64,000 nt of DNA from Pogostemon cablin. Its lineage: Eukaryota; Streptophyta; Magnoliopsida; Lamiales; Lamiaceae. The translations under genes were made by a program, and so were the position numbers. Positions 11,872 through 22,446 of this stretch are shown here, piece after piece. The stretch spans positions 34,205,777-34,269,776 of the forward strand of contig CM042965.1 of the NCBI GenBank assembly GCA_023678885.1. The letters run 5' to 3'. The first letter of the stretch is position 1, and each line of letters opens with the position of its first letter. The notes beneath the pieces were generated by a model, which saw only the letters and a list, made by a program, of their open reading frames with translations, was not told the DNA's origin and did no database searches.

Positions 11872-12070
11872 CTCCCTTCGTCCCACTGAAAGATCCCTAT
11901 TTTACTATATTAGATGTCCCATTCAAATGTTTTCATTTTTCCATTTTAGTAAAAGGGTTATGACCTACCACTCATTACTAATACAAATACCAACTATACA
12001 TTAAATAATAATAATATTTAATTCACGTGAAAAAAATGTAAATAGTGACCTTCCACCCAAAAGAAGGGAG
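11872..12070. mobile_element. Stowaway MITE, 199 bp
   Basis: It begins CTCCCTTCGTCCC, ends GAAGGGAG, and is flanked by TA on both sides, the Tc1/mariner target. The interior holds the phrases common to this group in the window: ACTAATACAA, ACATTAAATAATAATA and TTCACGTG. It is a non-autonomous element moved by a mariner-type transposase. Confidence 0.85.
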
Positions 12071-12099
12071 TATTTCTTAGTCGGGCAGAGAGTGAGGAA

Positions 12100-12100
<1 letters not shown>

Positions 12101-12162
<62 letters not shown>
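12101..12162. repeat. (TA)31 microsatellite
   Basis: 62 bp of uninterrupted TA. The length of this and of the other TA tracts may be uncertain in an assembly. Confidence 0.98.
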
Positions 12163-12165
<3 letters not shown>

Positions 12166-12429
12166 GAGTACAGATTCTCGCGTAATACGCGGATGGATTA
12201 TTATAACCAATAAAAAAATATAATTAAAAGTGGTATTTAATTTATAAATATACATAATTTAAAAATATATATGAATAATAATAATAAATAAATAAAAGTA
12301 GTATTCCTAGCCAATAAAAAAAAATATGATTAAAAGTGGTATTTAATTTGAAGATATATATGAATAATCCTAAAGAATTAGTATGCGTAATTTATGTGTA
12401 TTAATTAATATTTTTTTCTATTTATATAA

Positions 12430-12689
12430 GGCAAAGACTTGTGTGAGACCGTCTCACGTAAGGGCTTACAGGAAAGTGACATGAGACGGCCAGAAAGTGA
12501 TGACTTTTATGAAGGAAAGTGATAATAAATTATGAAAAGTGAAAATGCTCGTTCATGAACAATTTATAGTATAAATAAAAAGTTATAACATTTTATAGCG
12601 AAAGTGATAACGATTTATAGAAAAATTGATATCTATTTTAAAAAGTGAAAAATGGTCTCACGTGAGACCGTCTCGTGCAAGACCTACCC
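12430..12689 (+). mobile_element. 260-bp Mutator-type MITE, copy 1
   Basis: It begins GGCAAAGACTTGTGTGAGAC and ends with GCAAGACCTACCC. The ends form an inverted repeat rich in GAGACCGTCTCAC. It is flanked by TTTATATAA at 12421-12429 and 12690-12698, a perfect 9-bp duplication. The interior is made of AAGTGATAAC-like phrases. Its three relatives in this window (16064, 27965, 46055) are also exactly 260 bp. Confidence 0.93.
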
Positions 12690-12698
12690 TTTATATAA

Positions 12699-12967
12699 AC
12701 CAATAAAAAAATATGATTAAATATGATATTTAATTTATAGATAAAAAATATGATTAAAGGTGATATTTAATTTATAAATATACATGATTTAAAGATATGC
12801 ATGAATAATAATAATAATAATAATAAATAAATAAAAATAGAAAGATTATATTTGTGATATTAAAATAAAAAAATAAAAAATATACGATAATTAACACGTT
12901 GCGACACCTCATACTTTCAAAAAGTTATTTATAGCAACGTATTCGCAATTAGTATATATAAGATATA
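12699..12967. other. AT-rich spacer with short repeats
   Basis: The phrase AATATGATTAAA followed by GATATTTAATTTATA recurs here and at 12210-12350. There is an (AAT)n stretch near 12806. No gene is seen. Confidence 0.5.
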
Positions 12968-13220
12968 CTCCCTTCGTCCCGCGTTAAGGTTTACACTTTC
13001 CATTTTTGATTGTCACAAGTTAAGGTTTACATTTCCTTTTTATCTAGTTGGGCCCACACAAAACAATTAATTATTCTATATAGGACCCACATACAATACT
13101 AATACAACTAGCCACTTTAAATTAAATATTATTTCTCTCACCTCACTACACATTAAAATATTATATCTCTTAATCTCCGTGTAAAAAGCAAACGTCAAAG
13201 TTAACGCGGGACGGAGGGAG
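12968..13220. mobile_element. Stowaway MITE, 253 bp
   Basis: It starts CTCCCTTCGTCCCGCGTTAA, ends CGCGGGACGGAGGGAG, and has TA on each side. The terminal inverted repeat is well preserved. Confidence 0.9.
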
Positions 13221-13310
13221 TATATATATATATATCATCCTATGTGAAACTAAATGAGATTATAAAAAAAAAATTAATAATAATAAAAAAAATTAGTAAT
13301 CATTGTCATT

Positions 13311-13577
13311 GGAGTACAAATTGGATTCAGGATGTGATAGAATGGAAGGAGTTGGTTTGGGGCATTAAAGGGTTTTAATAGTTTGGGCCCATCACATTGT
13401 GCAAACAAACAACACCCTTAATTAATCCCAGTCAGAATGATTAAAGGAGTGCAAATTGGATTCAGGATGTGAGAGAATGGAAGGAGTTGGTTTGGCGCAT
13501 TAAAGGGTTTTAATAGTTTGGGCCCATCACATTGTGCAAACAAACAACACCCTTAATTAATCCCCGTCAGAATGATT
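13311..13577. repeat. Tandem duplication of a 135-bp unit
   Basis: Two copies, at 13311-13445 and 13446-13577, differ at only a few bases. Each holds GGAATGGAAGGAGTTGG-like phrases and ends in CAGAATGATT. No coding function is apparent. Confidence 0.9.
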
Positions 13578-13746
13578 GAAGGGTGGTTGTCTCTCTACAA
13601 TAAATTGAGACTCTACACTTTATAAATAATAAATAAATTATTATGTGGTAGGTTTAGGGTTAAAATTTTACATGTCCATATGAATTTAACAAGTATTTAT
13701 AATTTCTTTAATTTGATTGGTAATTCGATTTTAAAATTTTAATTGA

Positions 13747-13750
<4 letters not shown>

Positions 13751-13824
<74 letters not shown>
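13751..13824. repeat. (TA)37 microsatellite
   Basis: 74 bp of pure TA. Confidence 0.98.
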
Positions 13825-13827
<3 letters not shown>

Positions 13828-14185
13828 CAATTATAAAAATTTGTATTCCAATAAAGTGATATATTTTAATCGAGTCAACAATCAAACTAAATATCACTAC
13901 AAAAAAACTACCCGTTAGTGACTAATTTAGTGATGGATAGTGAGGGATAGTGACGGATTTAGTGACGAAAATGGCTCCGTCATTGTTACTCTCGTTACTA
14001 AATTATTGTGACGGATCCGTTACAATAGTGATGGTTTTAGTGACGGAAATACTTTGTGACGGATTACAGTAGTGACGGAATTTGTGGCGGATACAATAGT
14101 GACGGAATTAATGAGGAAAATTTATAGTGATGGAAATTTCCCTCACTAAATTTGTCAGAAAATTTAAAAAAATCCAAAAAAAGTA

Positions 14186-14278
14186 CTCCCTCCGTCCCAT
14201 CTTTATTGCTACTTTTGACTGCAAAAAGCTCTCACAGAAGCTACAGTAAAAGTAGCAATAAAGATGGGACGGAGGGAG
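14186..14278. mobile_element. 93-bp Stowaway hairpin nested in the CACTA element
   Basis: CTCCCTCCGTCCCATC and its complement form at least 28 bp of perfect terminal inverted repeat around a loop of about 35 bp, with TA on both sides. A transcript through it would fold into a long stem. Confidence 0.92.
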
Positions 14279-14280
14279 TA

Positions 14281-14345
14281 TAATATAAGATTCAAACCAC
14301 ACCAGCCCGCCACCTTTGGCGGCTACCAAGCCGAGCTAACCTCTT
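14281..14345 (-). repeat. tRNA-like promoter segment, possible SINE fragment
   Basis: On the minus strand the sequence reads GTTAGCTCGGCTTGGTAG, close to an RNA polymerase III A box, and about 35 bases later GGTTTGAATC, close to a B box. This is how tRNA-derived SINE heads look. The body would have been cut by the Stowaway at 14278. It is not a tRNA gene: I find no full cloverleaf. Confidence 0.35.
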
Positions 14346-15146
14346 GGTGAGAGCCTTATGACTAGCCAAGTGACCATGTGAACTATAGTGTTACTTATTC
14401 ATAACTTATCAAATAATCTATTTATATTAAAGTTTTTTATTAATTTAATTATCTTTCACAAAAATATCCATCACTATTTCCGTCACTAAATCAATCACAA
14501 AAAATTCCGTCACTATTTTCCTCACCATAGTGAGGGAAATGATCCGTCACAAAAATAACCGTCACTATTTCCGTCACTAAATCCGTCACAAAAAATTCTG
14601 TCACTATTTCCGTCACTAAATCCGCTACAAAAATTATGTCACTATAGTGAGGGAAAAGCTCCGTCACAAAAATATCCGTCACTATTTCCGTCACTAAATC
14701 CATCACAAAAAATTCCGTCACTATAGTGAGGAAAAGGCTCCGTCACAAAAATTCCGTCACTATAGTGAGGAAAAAACTCCGTCACAAAAATATCTGCACT
14801 ATTTTCGTCACTAAATCCATCACAAAAAATTCCGTCACTATTTCCGTTACTAAATCCGTCACAAAAATTTCCATCACTATAGTGACGGAAAAATCCGTCA
14901 CAAAAATTTTCGTTACAATTTCCGTCACAAACTGAGACCTTGACCAAGTGAGTTAACGGTCACTTAATTTTTGTCACAAATTTAAATTTCCGTCACAATA
15001 ACCGTCACAATAGTGACGAAAATATTTCCGTCATAAAATTCTGTCACTGTCGGAGCATTTTTTTGTAATGTATATTTTTGTAAATTTGATATTTTTTAAT
15101 AATTACTCTTAAAAAGATGATATATAGTGATTCTCAGCACCACTCT

Positions 15147-15998
15147 CGTACATCATCTTTTGTGTCACTCTTTAAATTGATGACATCTAAGACAGGAAAG
15201 AGAAACCACTAACCCTTTCCACTAATGGTATAAAGTCCATAATTTAGGAAAACGATTATGCATTAGGAAAGACTCAATTACTTAATTTCTTTATTATTTA
15301 TATGGCTTATAAACGCAAATCTTCATTAATTGACTGATTTTTAATTTTTTTCAATTAGTTAAAGAGAAATGTAAAAATATTAATGTACCATTTAATTATT
15401 TGCTATGGAAAAATTATTCTTCGGATCAACCCTTCAAGTGATTGTTAAGTTATAGTTTTAATAATCATGTAATTCATTAAATAAAAATAGTCAAATTATC
15501 TTAACATTATTAGAATTGTTTTTCTAGTGGTTAAAGAATTTTGTGAAACACATTGACATCTTTATTCAAATTGTATAAGATCTCTGCATATTAAACAAAT
15601 CATAATGAAAAATAATAATGGAACAAATATAAAAGATAGAAACTCGCAATTTTTTTTCTTGTTTACTTAACAGGTATATGTTCAACTTTTCATAACTTTT
15701 AATTTCCTAATCTTGTTTTTTCTCTTTTTTGATTTTATAATTACGATAGATGTTTGATTAAGAACATGGAAGAAAACCTTATTCAGCATATTTGCTTCAA
15801 TCCTGATTGGGATTCTGCAACATTCAATGTGAAGAATTATGAGTTTATTAAATTATGCATCAAGTAGATGATCTTTTCCTAATATATGATAATTTTCTTA
15901 AATTGAGCACTTAACACCGTTAATTGTAAGGATTGATGATTTCTCTCTCCCATCATAGGTGTCATCGATCCGAAGTGTAGCACAGAAGATGATGTACG
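15147..15998. mobile_element. TIR element of about 850 bp with ACATCATCTTTTGTG ends
   Basis: CGTACATCATCTTTTGTG at 15147 is matched in inverted form by CACAGAAGATGATGTACG ending at 15998. A short relative with the same ends lies at 49821-49979. The interior contains an intron-acceptor-like pyrimidine tract ending in AACAG near 15672 and, at 15768-15868, a peptide-like run (NPDWDSATFNVKNYEF) of unknown origin. I could not define a target-site duplication, so the superfamily is open. Confidence 0.55.
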
Positions 15999-16063
15999 AA
16001 TTTGGCACAGAAAATCCAAACCGATTTAATTGATTCATAAATATATACAATCCAATCATAAAA

Positions 16064-16323
16064 GGGTAGGTCTTGCATGAGACCGTCTCACGTGAGACCA
16101 TTTTTCACTTTTTAAAATAGTTATCACTTTCGCTATAAATCGTTATCACTTTCGCTATAAAATGTTATCACTTTTTATTTACACTATAAATTGTTCATGA
16201 AAGATCATTTTCACTTTTCATAATTTATTATCACTTTTCTTCATAAAAGTTATCACTTTCTGGCCGTCTCACGTCACTTTCCTGTAAGCCCTTACGTGAG
16301 ACGGTCTCACACAAGTCTTTGCC
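16064..16323 (-). mobile_element. 260-bp Mutator-type MITE, copy 2 (inverted)
   Basis: It is the reverse complement of the copy at 12430. It begins GGGTAGGTCTTGCATGAGAC and ends GTCTTTGCC, flanked by ATCATAAAA at 16055-16063 and 16324-16332. Confidence 0.93.
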
Positions 16324-16387
16324 ATCATAAAAATTTGTACTCCAATAAAGTGATATATTTTAATGGAGTCAACAATCGAACTAAATA

Positions 16388-16642
16388 CTCCCTCTATCCC
16401 GGCACAAGAGGTGCGTTTCTTTTTTGCATATAGATTAAGGGATATAATATTTAATGTGTAGTTCAGGAGAGAGAAATGATATTATAATATATAGTGGTTA
16501 GATGTATTAGTGTAGTGTGTGGGTCCCATAGAGATATATTAATTGTTTTGTGTGGGTCCATTTACTAAAAAGAGAAATACACCTTTTGTATTGAGATGGA
16601 CGAAAATGGTAAAATGCACTCCTTGTATTGAGACGGAAGGAG
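16388..16642. mobile_element. Stowaway MITE, 255 bp
   Basis: CTCCCTCTATCCCGGCAC at the left is matched by GAGACGGAAGGAG at the right, with TA on both sides. It sits at the same point of a duplicated segment where the CACTA element sits in the other copy. Confidence 0.85.
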
Positions 16643-17695
16643 TATATTTTTTTTGTAAATTTGACATTTTAACAATTACTCTTAAAAATAGGATAATAAG
16701 AAAAAAATCCTAAAAACACTGTTGTTCATTACTTCTTATGATTTATTGGGATGAAATCCACTGTTTCAATTGGTATTTCATCTATATTTCAAACGAGCAT
16801 ATATATAACTTGCACATATATAAGGCACATTATACGAGCATTGCACAACTCTATCAAACTCATCTAATCTAACTTGCAAATCGTCCACACAATTATAAGG
16901 CACATATATATAACAAATTTCATCGATTAACCCACCACCACATCTAATATTAAGACTTAAAAAAAAAAAAAATTTTAAGTCAAAGTATGTATATTAATTT
17001 AATTCAATAACCTATTTTCGTAAGTTTATTTTAGCTATTTATATATATAAATAATATAAAAATATCAAAATAAATCTTAGCAAATTTACTTTTTAACTTA
17101 CTTTTAGAGCTCGATCAGTATATAATTTGATATTTTTAAGTAATAAATAAATTATAAAGTAAATTATGTGAGTTGTAAAGGATTAACAATTTTAAAACTA
17201 AAGTGTATTGTAAGATTGTTTGATTGTGTGTTATTTTCTTAACATTTATGGATGTTAACTAGTTTATAGAACGAACAAAACTAATAAGTGTGAAATTGTT
17301 TATGATTTGTATCAGTCATAAAAATGTTCATAACAATTGGACAAAAATGTAACTTTTTTTTTTGATAAAGTGTAAATTTTAATTAAAAATATTAGTATTT
17401 TTTATTTGTATCACAAAATATATCTTATAAGATAATCCTTACAATAATATTGCTCAAACGTATAATTTCAAGTTTAAAAAGATAAATGAAAAGGAAAGAC
17501 CTATAAAACGCAATATATAAAATGGGCAAGAAGATAAATATTTGGGTGAGTAGTATTATTTAAACAAATAATAATAATTAAAATAATTAAAAATGATAAT
17601 AGTGGCTAATTATTTCATAAACCATTTGATGTATAAATAAAATTTTTTAATTTTTTATATTAAATGTGATAAAATTGATAACTATTTAAAAATCA
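16643..17695. other. AT-rich intergenic DNA
   Basis: The first 60 bases are a duplicate of 15071-15120. No coding frame of credible length or composition, no closed transposon and no RNA gene are seen in the remainder. Confidence 0.5.
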
Positions 17696-17850
17696 CCAAG
17701 TAAACCGGATTTAGGGTGTAAATCTTATAATCCCTCTTCCAATTCTGTATACCCTACGAATTTGTAGGGTGTTTAAATTAAGAGGGACCACAAAGTTTAC
17801 AAGGGTTTATGATGTATAAACCCGATTTATAAGAGACTAACTCTTTAAAA
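17696..17850. repeat. Dispersed short inverted repeat, family A, copy 1
   Basis: The unit runs from AAACCGGATTTAGGGTGTAA to AAACCCGATTTATAAGAG and has partly inverted halves around TACCCTACGAATTTGTAGGG. Other copies lie at 22447-22488 plus 24215-24320, at 39556-39735, and inverted at 45005-45117. It is probably an old MITE; I could not define target duplications. Confidence 0.7.
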
Positions 17851-18430
17851 CATAAAAAAAGGGTCTCACATGAGACGGCCTCACACATGTTTGACGCAAG
17901 AGCTTTTATTAAAGAGTTGAAGTTAATTTGCAGCATTAAAGACCTACTCATCAGTGAAGACTAACTCATCCCTGCAGACTTCGAACTCAGCACCAATAGT
18001 CCATCAACTTCAATAAATTATCTATGTTGATTACGGGAGATTTAAATTGCATACTTTAAATCGATGAGAGGTTCTAAGAGTCTAGTTTTCAAAAAAAATA
18101 TATATATATTAAAAAAAAATTCTACAGAAAGTTATCGGAATTTCATTTATCTATTTATAATTTGCTGATTTTTGTGATTTCTCTTCTCAAGATGAACTTC
18201 AGTATCTACATTTCCTTGATTTTTAATTATCTTTCATTAAGTTTATTTTTGTTTGGGTCTGAGTTTCTTATTTTCATTCCTATATAAGTTTCTTTTATTT
18301 CTTTTGACTAATTTGGGAAGTTCTTCAAAGTCATGCCTATATATGACAGTTTTCGTAAAGTTCGCAAAATATTGAATTTCGAAATTAATCATATATGTGC
18401 TTTTTAGTTTGTTAGAAAATATATTATTTT
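17851..18430. other. AT-rich intergenic DNA before the LINE
   Basis: A fragment with GAGACGGCCTCACAC near 17872 resembles the end of the 260-bp MITE family. No gene is seen. Some of 18200-18430 may be the untranslated 5' part of the LINE. Confidence 0.4.
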
Positions 18431-18448
18431 TGTATTTTTCTTTAAACA

Positions 18449-18691
18449 CTTCCAATGGATTCTTAAAGTGGTGAATCTGCTAACTCCAATCATGATGATA
18501 TGGACATGGAGGTTGTGAAAGCATATGAACAGCGAATGCACTGGAAAAAGAGAAATAGTGCCTTTGAAAGCCCCCCATCCACTGGGAGAAACTTCAAATG
18601 TAAAAAATGGAGTATTGAAGATGAATTGTTGCGCTTGGAGTACAGGAAAATTCACTCAGACGGTTACACGTCTGATGATGATTCCTCATGA
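18449..18691 (+). pseudogene. LINE ORF1 remnant
   Basis: An ATG at 18454 is followed after two codons by TAA; the frame then continues as an acidic and basic peptide to the TGA at 18689-18691. That stop overlaps the ATG of ORF2 in the form ATGA, an arrangement that suggests coupled translation. The peptide is far shorter than a normal L1 ORF1 nucleic-acid-binding protein, and I see no zinc knuckle, so most of ORF1 is missing. Confidence 0.45.
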
Positions 18692-21600
18692 GTTTACTCA
18701 CTTGGAATGTGTGTGGGATGGGACGCACACCAATCCACAATGCACTTAAAAAGTTGGTGCGTGAGCATGATGTAGTGATTGCTGGCTTGGTGGAAACAAA
18801 ACTTCACTTGGAGAGTGCTCAGAGAGTTGTAAACAAAGTTTTCCCTAGTTGGCAATCAACTAACAACTTCTCTATTTGTAATGGTGGTAGAATTATTATT
18901 CTGTGGAAATCTGATCGTGTGGTATTGAAGAATTTCGAAGTATATGAACAGCTAATTACTGCATCTGCTAGATGCCTCATCATATCTAGAGTATTCTTAA
19001 CCTCTATTGTGTATGCTTATAATCGTTATATACCTCGAAGAGCATTGTGGGAGCAAATGGAAGACACTGGAGGTCGAAATACTCTCTCGTGGATTATTGG
19101 GGGGATTTTAATACCACAATGAATGGTGGAGAGAGATCAAGCAACTCTGATAACCGGGGTATGATTGAATTGTCAGAATGTGCTGCACTTTTGGGTCTCC
19201 AAGATACATCCTCCACAGGATGCTTATTTACATGGACTAATGGAAGTGCTTACTCAAAGCTTGACAGAGTTATGACGTGCAATAGTTGGAGAGCACAACG
19301 CTGGCTGATTGAAACAAATTTCCTTCCGCAATGATCTGTTTCTGACCACTGTCTAGCCGTAACTTCTTTCTTGCAGCTCAACCATCAATCCATTCGTCCT
19401 TTCAGGTTTTTTAATCTTTGGACTCTTGATGATCTTTTTATGCTTTTAGTTGCTCACCATTGGCAGGTTTTTGTCCGAGGAACACGACAATACAGCATGT
19501 GTTCGAAACTTAAAAGCCTAAAAAAACCTCTGAGGGAAGTACACAGGAATACCTACTCTCATATCTCCGAGAGAGTGATTAGATCATGGGACAATCTTAC
19601 TCGGCTCCAATCCTTGTTCATGATAAATGATCCAGCTGGTTCCTCAGCTCATATCAGTGAAGAACTAGCTAGGCTTAAACATTTGGAGTCCTGTGAAGTG
19701 AGCTATATTTTCCAGATTCTCAAGAACAAACATATTAGCCACCAAGATCGTCCCACAAGGTAATTCTACACTATTGTCAATGGTAATGCTACTCGCAATG
19801 GTATCTATAGAGTCTTCTCTGAGACTGGACCAACAACTTCCTACACAATGGTGGTGGATGAGTTCTTGCAATACTACACCTCACTGATAGGAGAAGAAGT
19901 TCAGTTGGAGGAAACAGTTGATCAACAAGTCATAGATATGGGACCAAAAATTTCCACTGAGGATGCTGCACTATTGGATGCACAGGTAACAGGAGAAGAA
20001 GTGAAGCAAGCGTTATGGTTGATCAACAAAAACAAATCCCCGGGGCCTGATGGATACACTTCCTTATTTTTCCAACAAGCTTGGAACATAGTAGGGAATG
20101 ATCTTACAGCTGCAGTACTAGAATTTTTCAGGAAAGGGAAGCTTTTGAAGCAAATAAACTCCACATTCATTTCCCTAATTCCAAAATCCAGCCACCAACC
20201 GGGGGTTAAGGATTTCAGACCAATTTCATGTTGCAACGCGGTGTATAAAATCATTGCAAAGATCTTGGCTAATCGATTGAGAATTTGCCTTCCGAATTTG
20301 ATAGATCATGCACAATTTGGTTTTGTCAAAGGAAGGAAAATGAAAGATTGTGTGATGTTAGCTAAGGAGAACTTTCGAGGGTATGGTTGAAGAGAGGGTA
20401 CTATTTCTCAAAGGATAGCCATCAAAGTAGATATCACCAAGGCATATGATACTGTATGTTGGAGCTTCCTTTTTGATATGATGCTTGCCCTAGGTTTTCC
20501 CACCAAATTTCTCACATGGTTAAGACAGTGTGTCACTACAACTACTTACTCACTTCTCATCAATGGAAAACCAGAAGGCTTCTTCAAAGGAAAACGTGGA
20601 TTGAGGCAAGGCGATCCCATATCTTCTCTATTATTTGTGGTGTGCATGGACTACTTTAGTAGATTGATGAGAAGAAATATGGAGATGGGATTATATAAAT
20701 ATCATTCAAGAATCTGTCGAAAAGTGGAAGTCTCTCACTTGATATTTGCTGATGACCTTTTGGTATTAGGATATGGAGACATCCTCATGGCATCCACAAT
20801 CGACAAAATCTTGACAACCTTTGTGAAGGTATCGGGACTTGCAGCGAGCCCACAAAAATCCAACATCTTTGCAGCAGTTATCTCTCCACAAATCCTTGCC
20901 CAAATTTGGGATGTTCTTCCATTTAATAGAGGAACGATTCCATTCAAGTATTTAGGTATTCCGATATGTAGTAAGAGAATTGGAGTGCAAGACTTCAAAC
21001 CGCTTTTGGATGGTGTAAACAGTATGATAACAAAATGGTCTTCGAAGCTTCTTTCGTTCACTTGGAGATTGGAGTTAATTAGCTCTGGAATCTATGGTAT
21101 ACTCTCTTTCTGGTGTGCGATGGTTAAAATACCTGCTGTAATTATTGGTAGAGTTGAAAGCTTGATTAGAAGATTCCTTTGGGGCTCAAAAGCAAGTGCA
21201 GTCAGCTGGAAGAACGTCACTCAACCAAAACATAGTGGAGGATTGGGGTTGAAAGACATCACCATGTGGAACAAAGCTCTCATGGCTGTAAGCTTATGGG
21301 ACATACATAGTGAAGCCTGATCCACTTGAGGAACATGATTCAGGACATAAATGGAGAAGGGGACACAATAGAGGAGAATATGCATGGATGTGTTCGTGGA
21401 AGATTCCTTCCATCCTTAATGTACCACAAATTAAGGAAGGAGAAAACGGAGGACACATTATTCGTCTATAAACAAATTTAGCATAAATGGATCGTAAGGA
21501 AATATAACTTTCGATTGTGGTTGCTTCATAGAGGGAGAGTATACACCAAAGATAGAGTGTGGAATCTACATGGTGATATGACTTGTGGATTATGTGTGGA

Positions 21601-21907
21601 TAGTGAGGAGACACAAACACACCTCTTCTTCCAATGTCCCTACACCCAGCATATATGGGACATTGTGAAAAGAGGAATTGGGTGGAGGCGCCACTGTGCG
21701 TCAGTTGTTGATGGCTTCCGGAAGATATTATCAGACACTAGAAGTGACAAGAAGGTGCAGCGATTGTTCATTATAGCCTTTTCTATCACCATATACTACA
21801 TATGGATGGAAAGAAACGCGTTATACTTTGGATCAAGGATGCTCACACCGAGTTGCATAGCAGACAAGATTATGATACAGATTGTCAGATTGTATTTAAA
21901 TTATTGA
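18688..21907 (+). pseudogene. LINE ORF2 (endonuclease, reverse transcriptase, zinc domain), broken
   Basis: Translation begins MSLLTWNVCGMGR, typical of L1 endonucleases, and continues through an ETK motif. In the next endonuclease motif (GDFNT, near 19105) a run of six G has lost one base, shifting the frame; SDHC follows at about 19340. RT motifs are KSPGPDG (20035), FISLIPK (20167), a GLRQGDPIS block (20604) and the catalytic FADDL (20746). The C-terminal zinc site CGLCVDSEETQTHLFFQC lies near 21585 in a third frame. In-frame stops are at 19332, 19761, 20388 and 21318. ORF2 normally nicks the target and copies the RNA in place. Confidence 0.92.
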
Positions 21908-22039
21908 AGTTGTATCGTCCAAAGCTTTAGGCTAAGGATGTGGTAATAAGAACTAGATTGTACGTCTCATTATGTACTATGTATCGTTGGACTGAAATAA
22001 ATTTACCAATTTCAGTACATGATATTTTTTTGCGTGTCA

Positions 22040-22440
22040 AAATAAAATACAACTCCCTCTTTCTAACTCATTTTACATTTTGATTTTCATGAATATTAAA
22101 AAAAGGTTTTCTTTTAACTTACTTTTAAAGATGATTTTATATATTGACATAATAAATAAATTGTAAAATATGATATGAGGGTAAAATGTTGATAGAAACT
22201 TTGGAATTAAAGATGTATTATAATATATTATTGGGTTTGTTGTTGTTTTCTTTAATGAAGTGTAAAGATGAGCTGAGAATGAATACAAATAAAAGTGTGA
22301 AGTTGATCAGTTGGGAACGAATGAATATATTATTCTTTTTTATAGATGAGACTTACACAAAACAATTAATACATTCACATAGAATTCACACTCTTAACGA
22401 ATACAAGTATACAACTACCCTTTACATATTAAAATACACA
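22040..22440. repeat. Dispersed repeat, related to 38395-38900
   Basis: CATTTTGATTTTCATGAATA, then TTGGGTTTGTTGTTGTTTTC, then AGTGTGAAGTTGATC occur in the same order here and at 38395-38900, where a Stowaway interrupts the copy. No coding function is seen. Confidence 0.7.
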
Positions 22441-22446
22441 ATGACT

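Larger units (their letters stand above)
13895..15070. mobile_element. Non-autonomous CACTA element, 1176 bp
   Basis: It starts CACTACAAAAAAACT, ends TTTTTTTGTAATG, and is flanked by the 3-bp duplication TAT at 13892-13894 and 15071-15073. Both halves are packed with the subterminal motif TTTAGTGACGGA or its complement TCCGTCACTAAA, the expected binding array for a CACTA transposase. The second base pair of the right end is mutated (CATTA instead of CACTA). No transposase is encoded; the frames at 14491-14947 are only the repeats read as protein. A Stowaway and a tRNA-like segment sit inside. Confidence 0.9.
18430..22030 (+). mobile_element. L1-type LINE retrotransposon, degraded
   Basis: The element carries, in order, an ORF1 remnant, an apurinic endonuclease domain, a non-LTR reverse transcriptase and a C-terminal zinc-binding domain, all on the + strand. 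This order is that of plant L1-type LINEs. Coding capacity is destroyed by one frameshift in the endonuclease, four in-frame stops and a further frame change before the zinc domain. No clear poly-A tail or target duplication was found, so the outer borders are approximate. Confidence 0.88.

Noticed and set aside
12001..12255. Open frame with alternating Tyr and Ile
   Set aside because: It is translation of the (TA)n tract.
14281..14345. A true tRNA gene
   Set aside because: Only box-like motifs are present; no complete cloverleaf could be formed. No tRNA or rRNA gene was seen elsewhere in the window.
14491..14947. Open frames of 70-100 codons rich in VTEIVTDIFVTD-like repeats
   Set aside because: They are the subterminal TTTAGTGACGG array of the CACTA element read as protein; the same pattern appears in several frames and on both strands.
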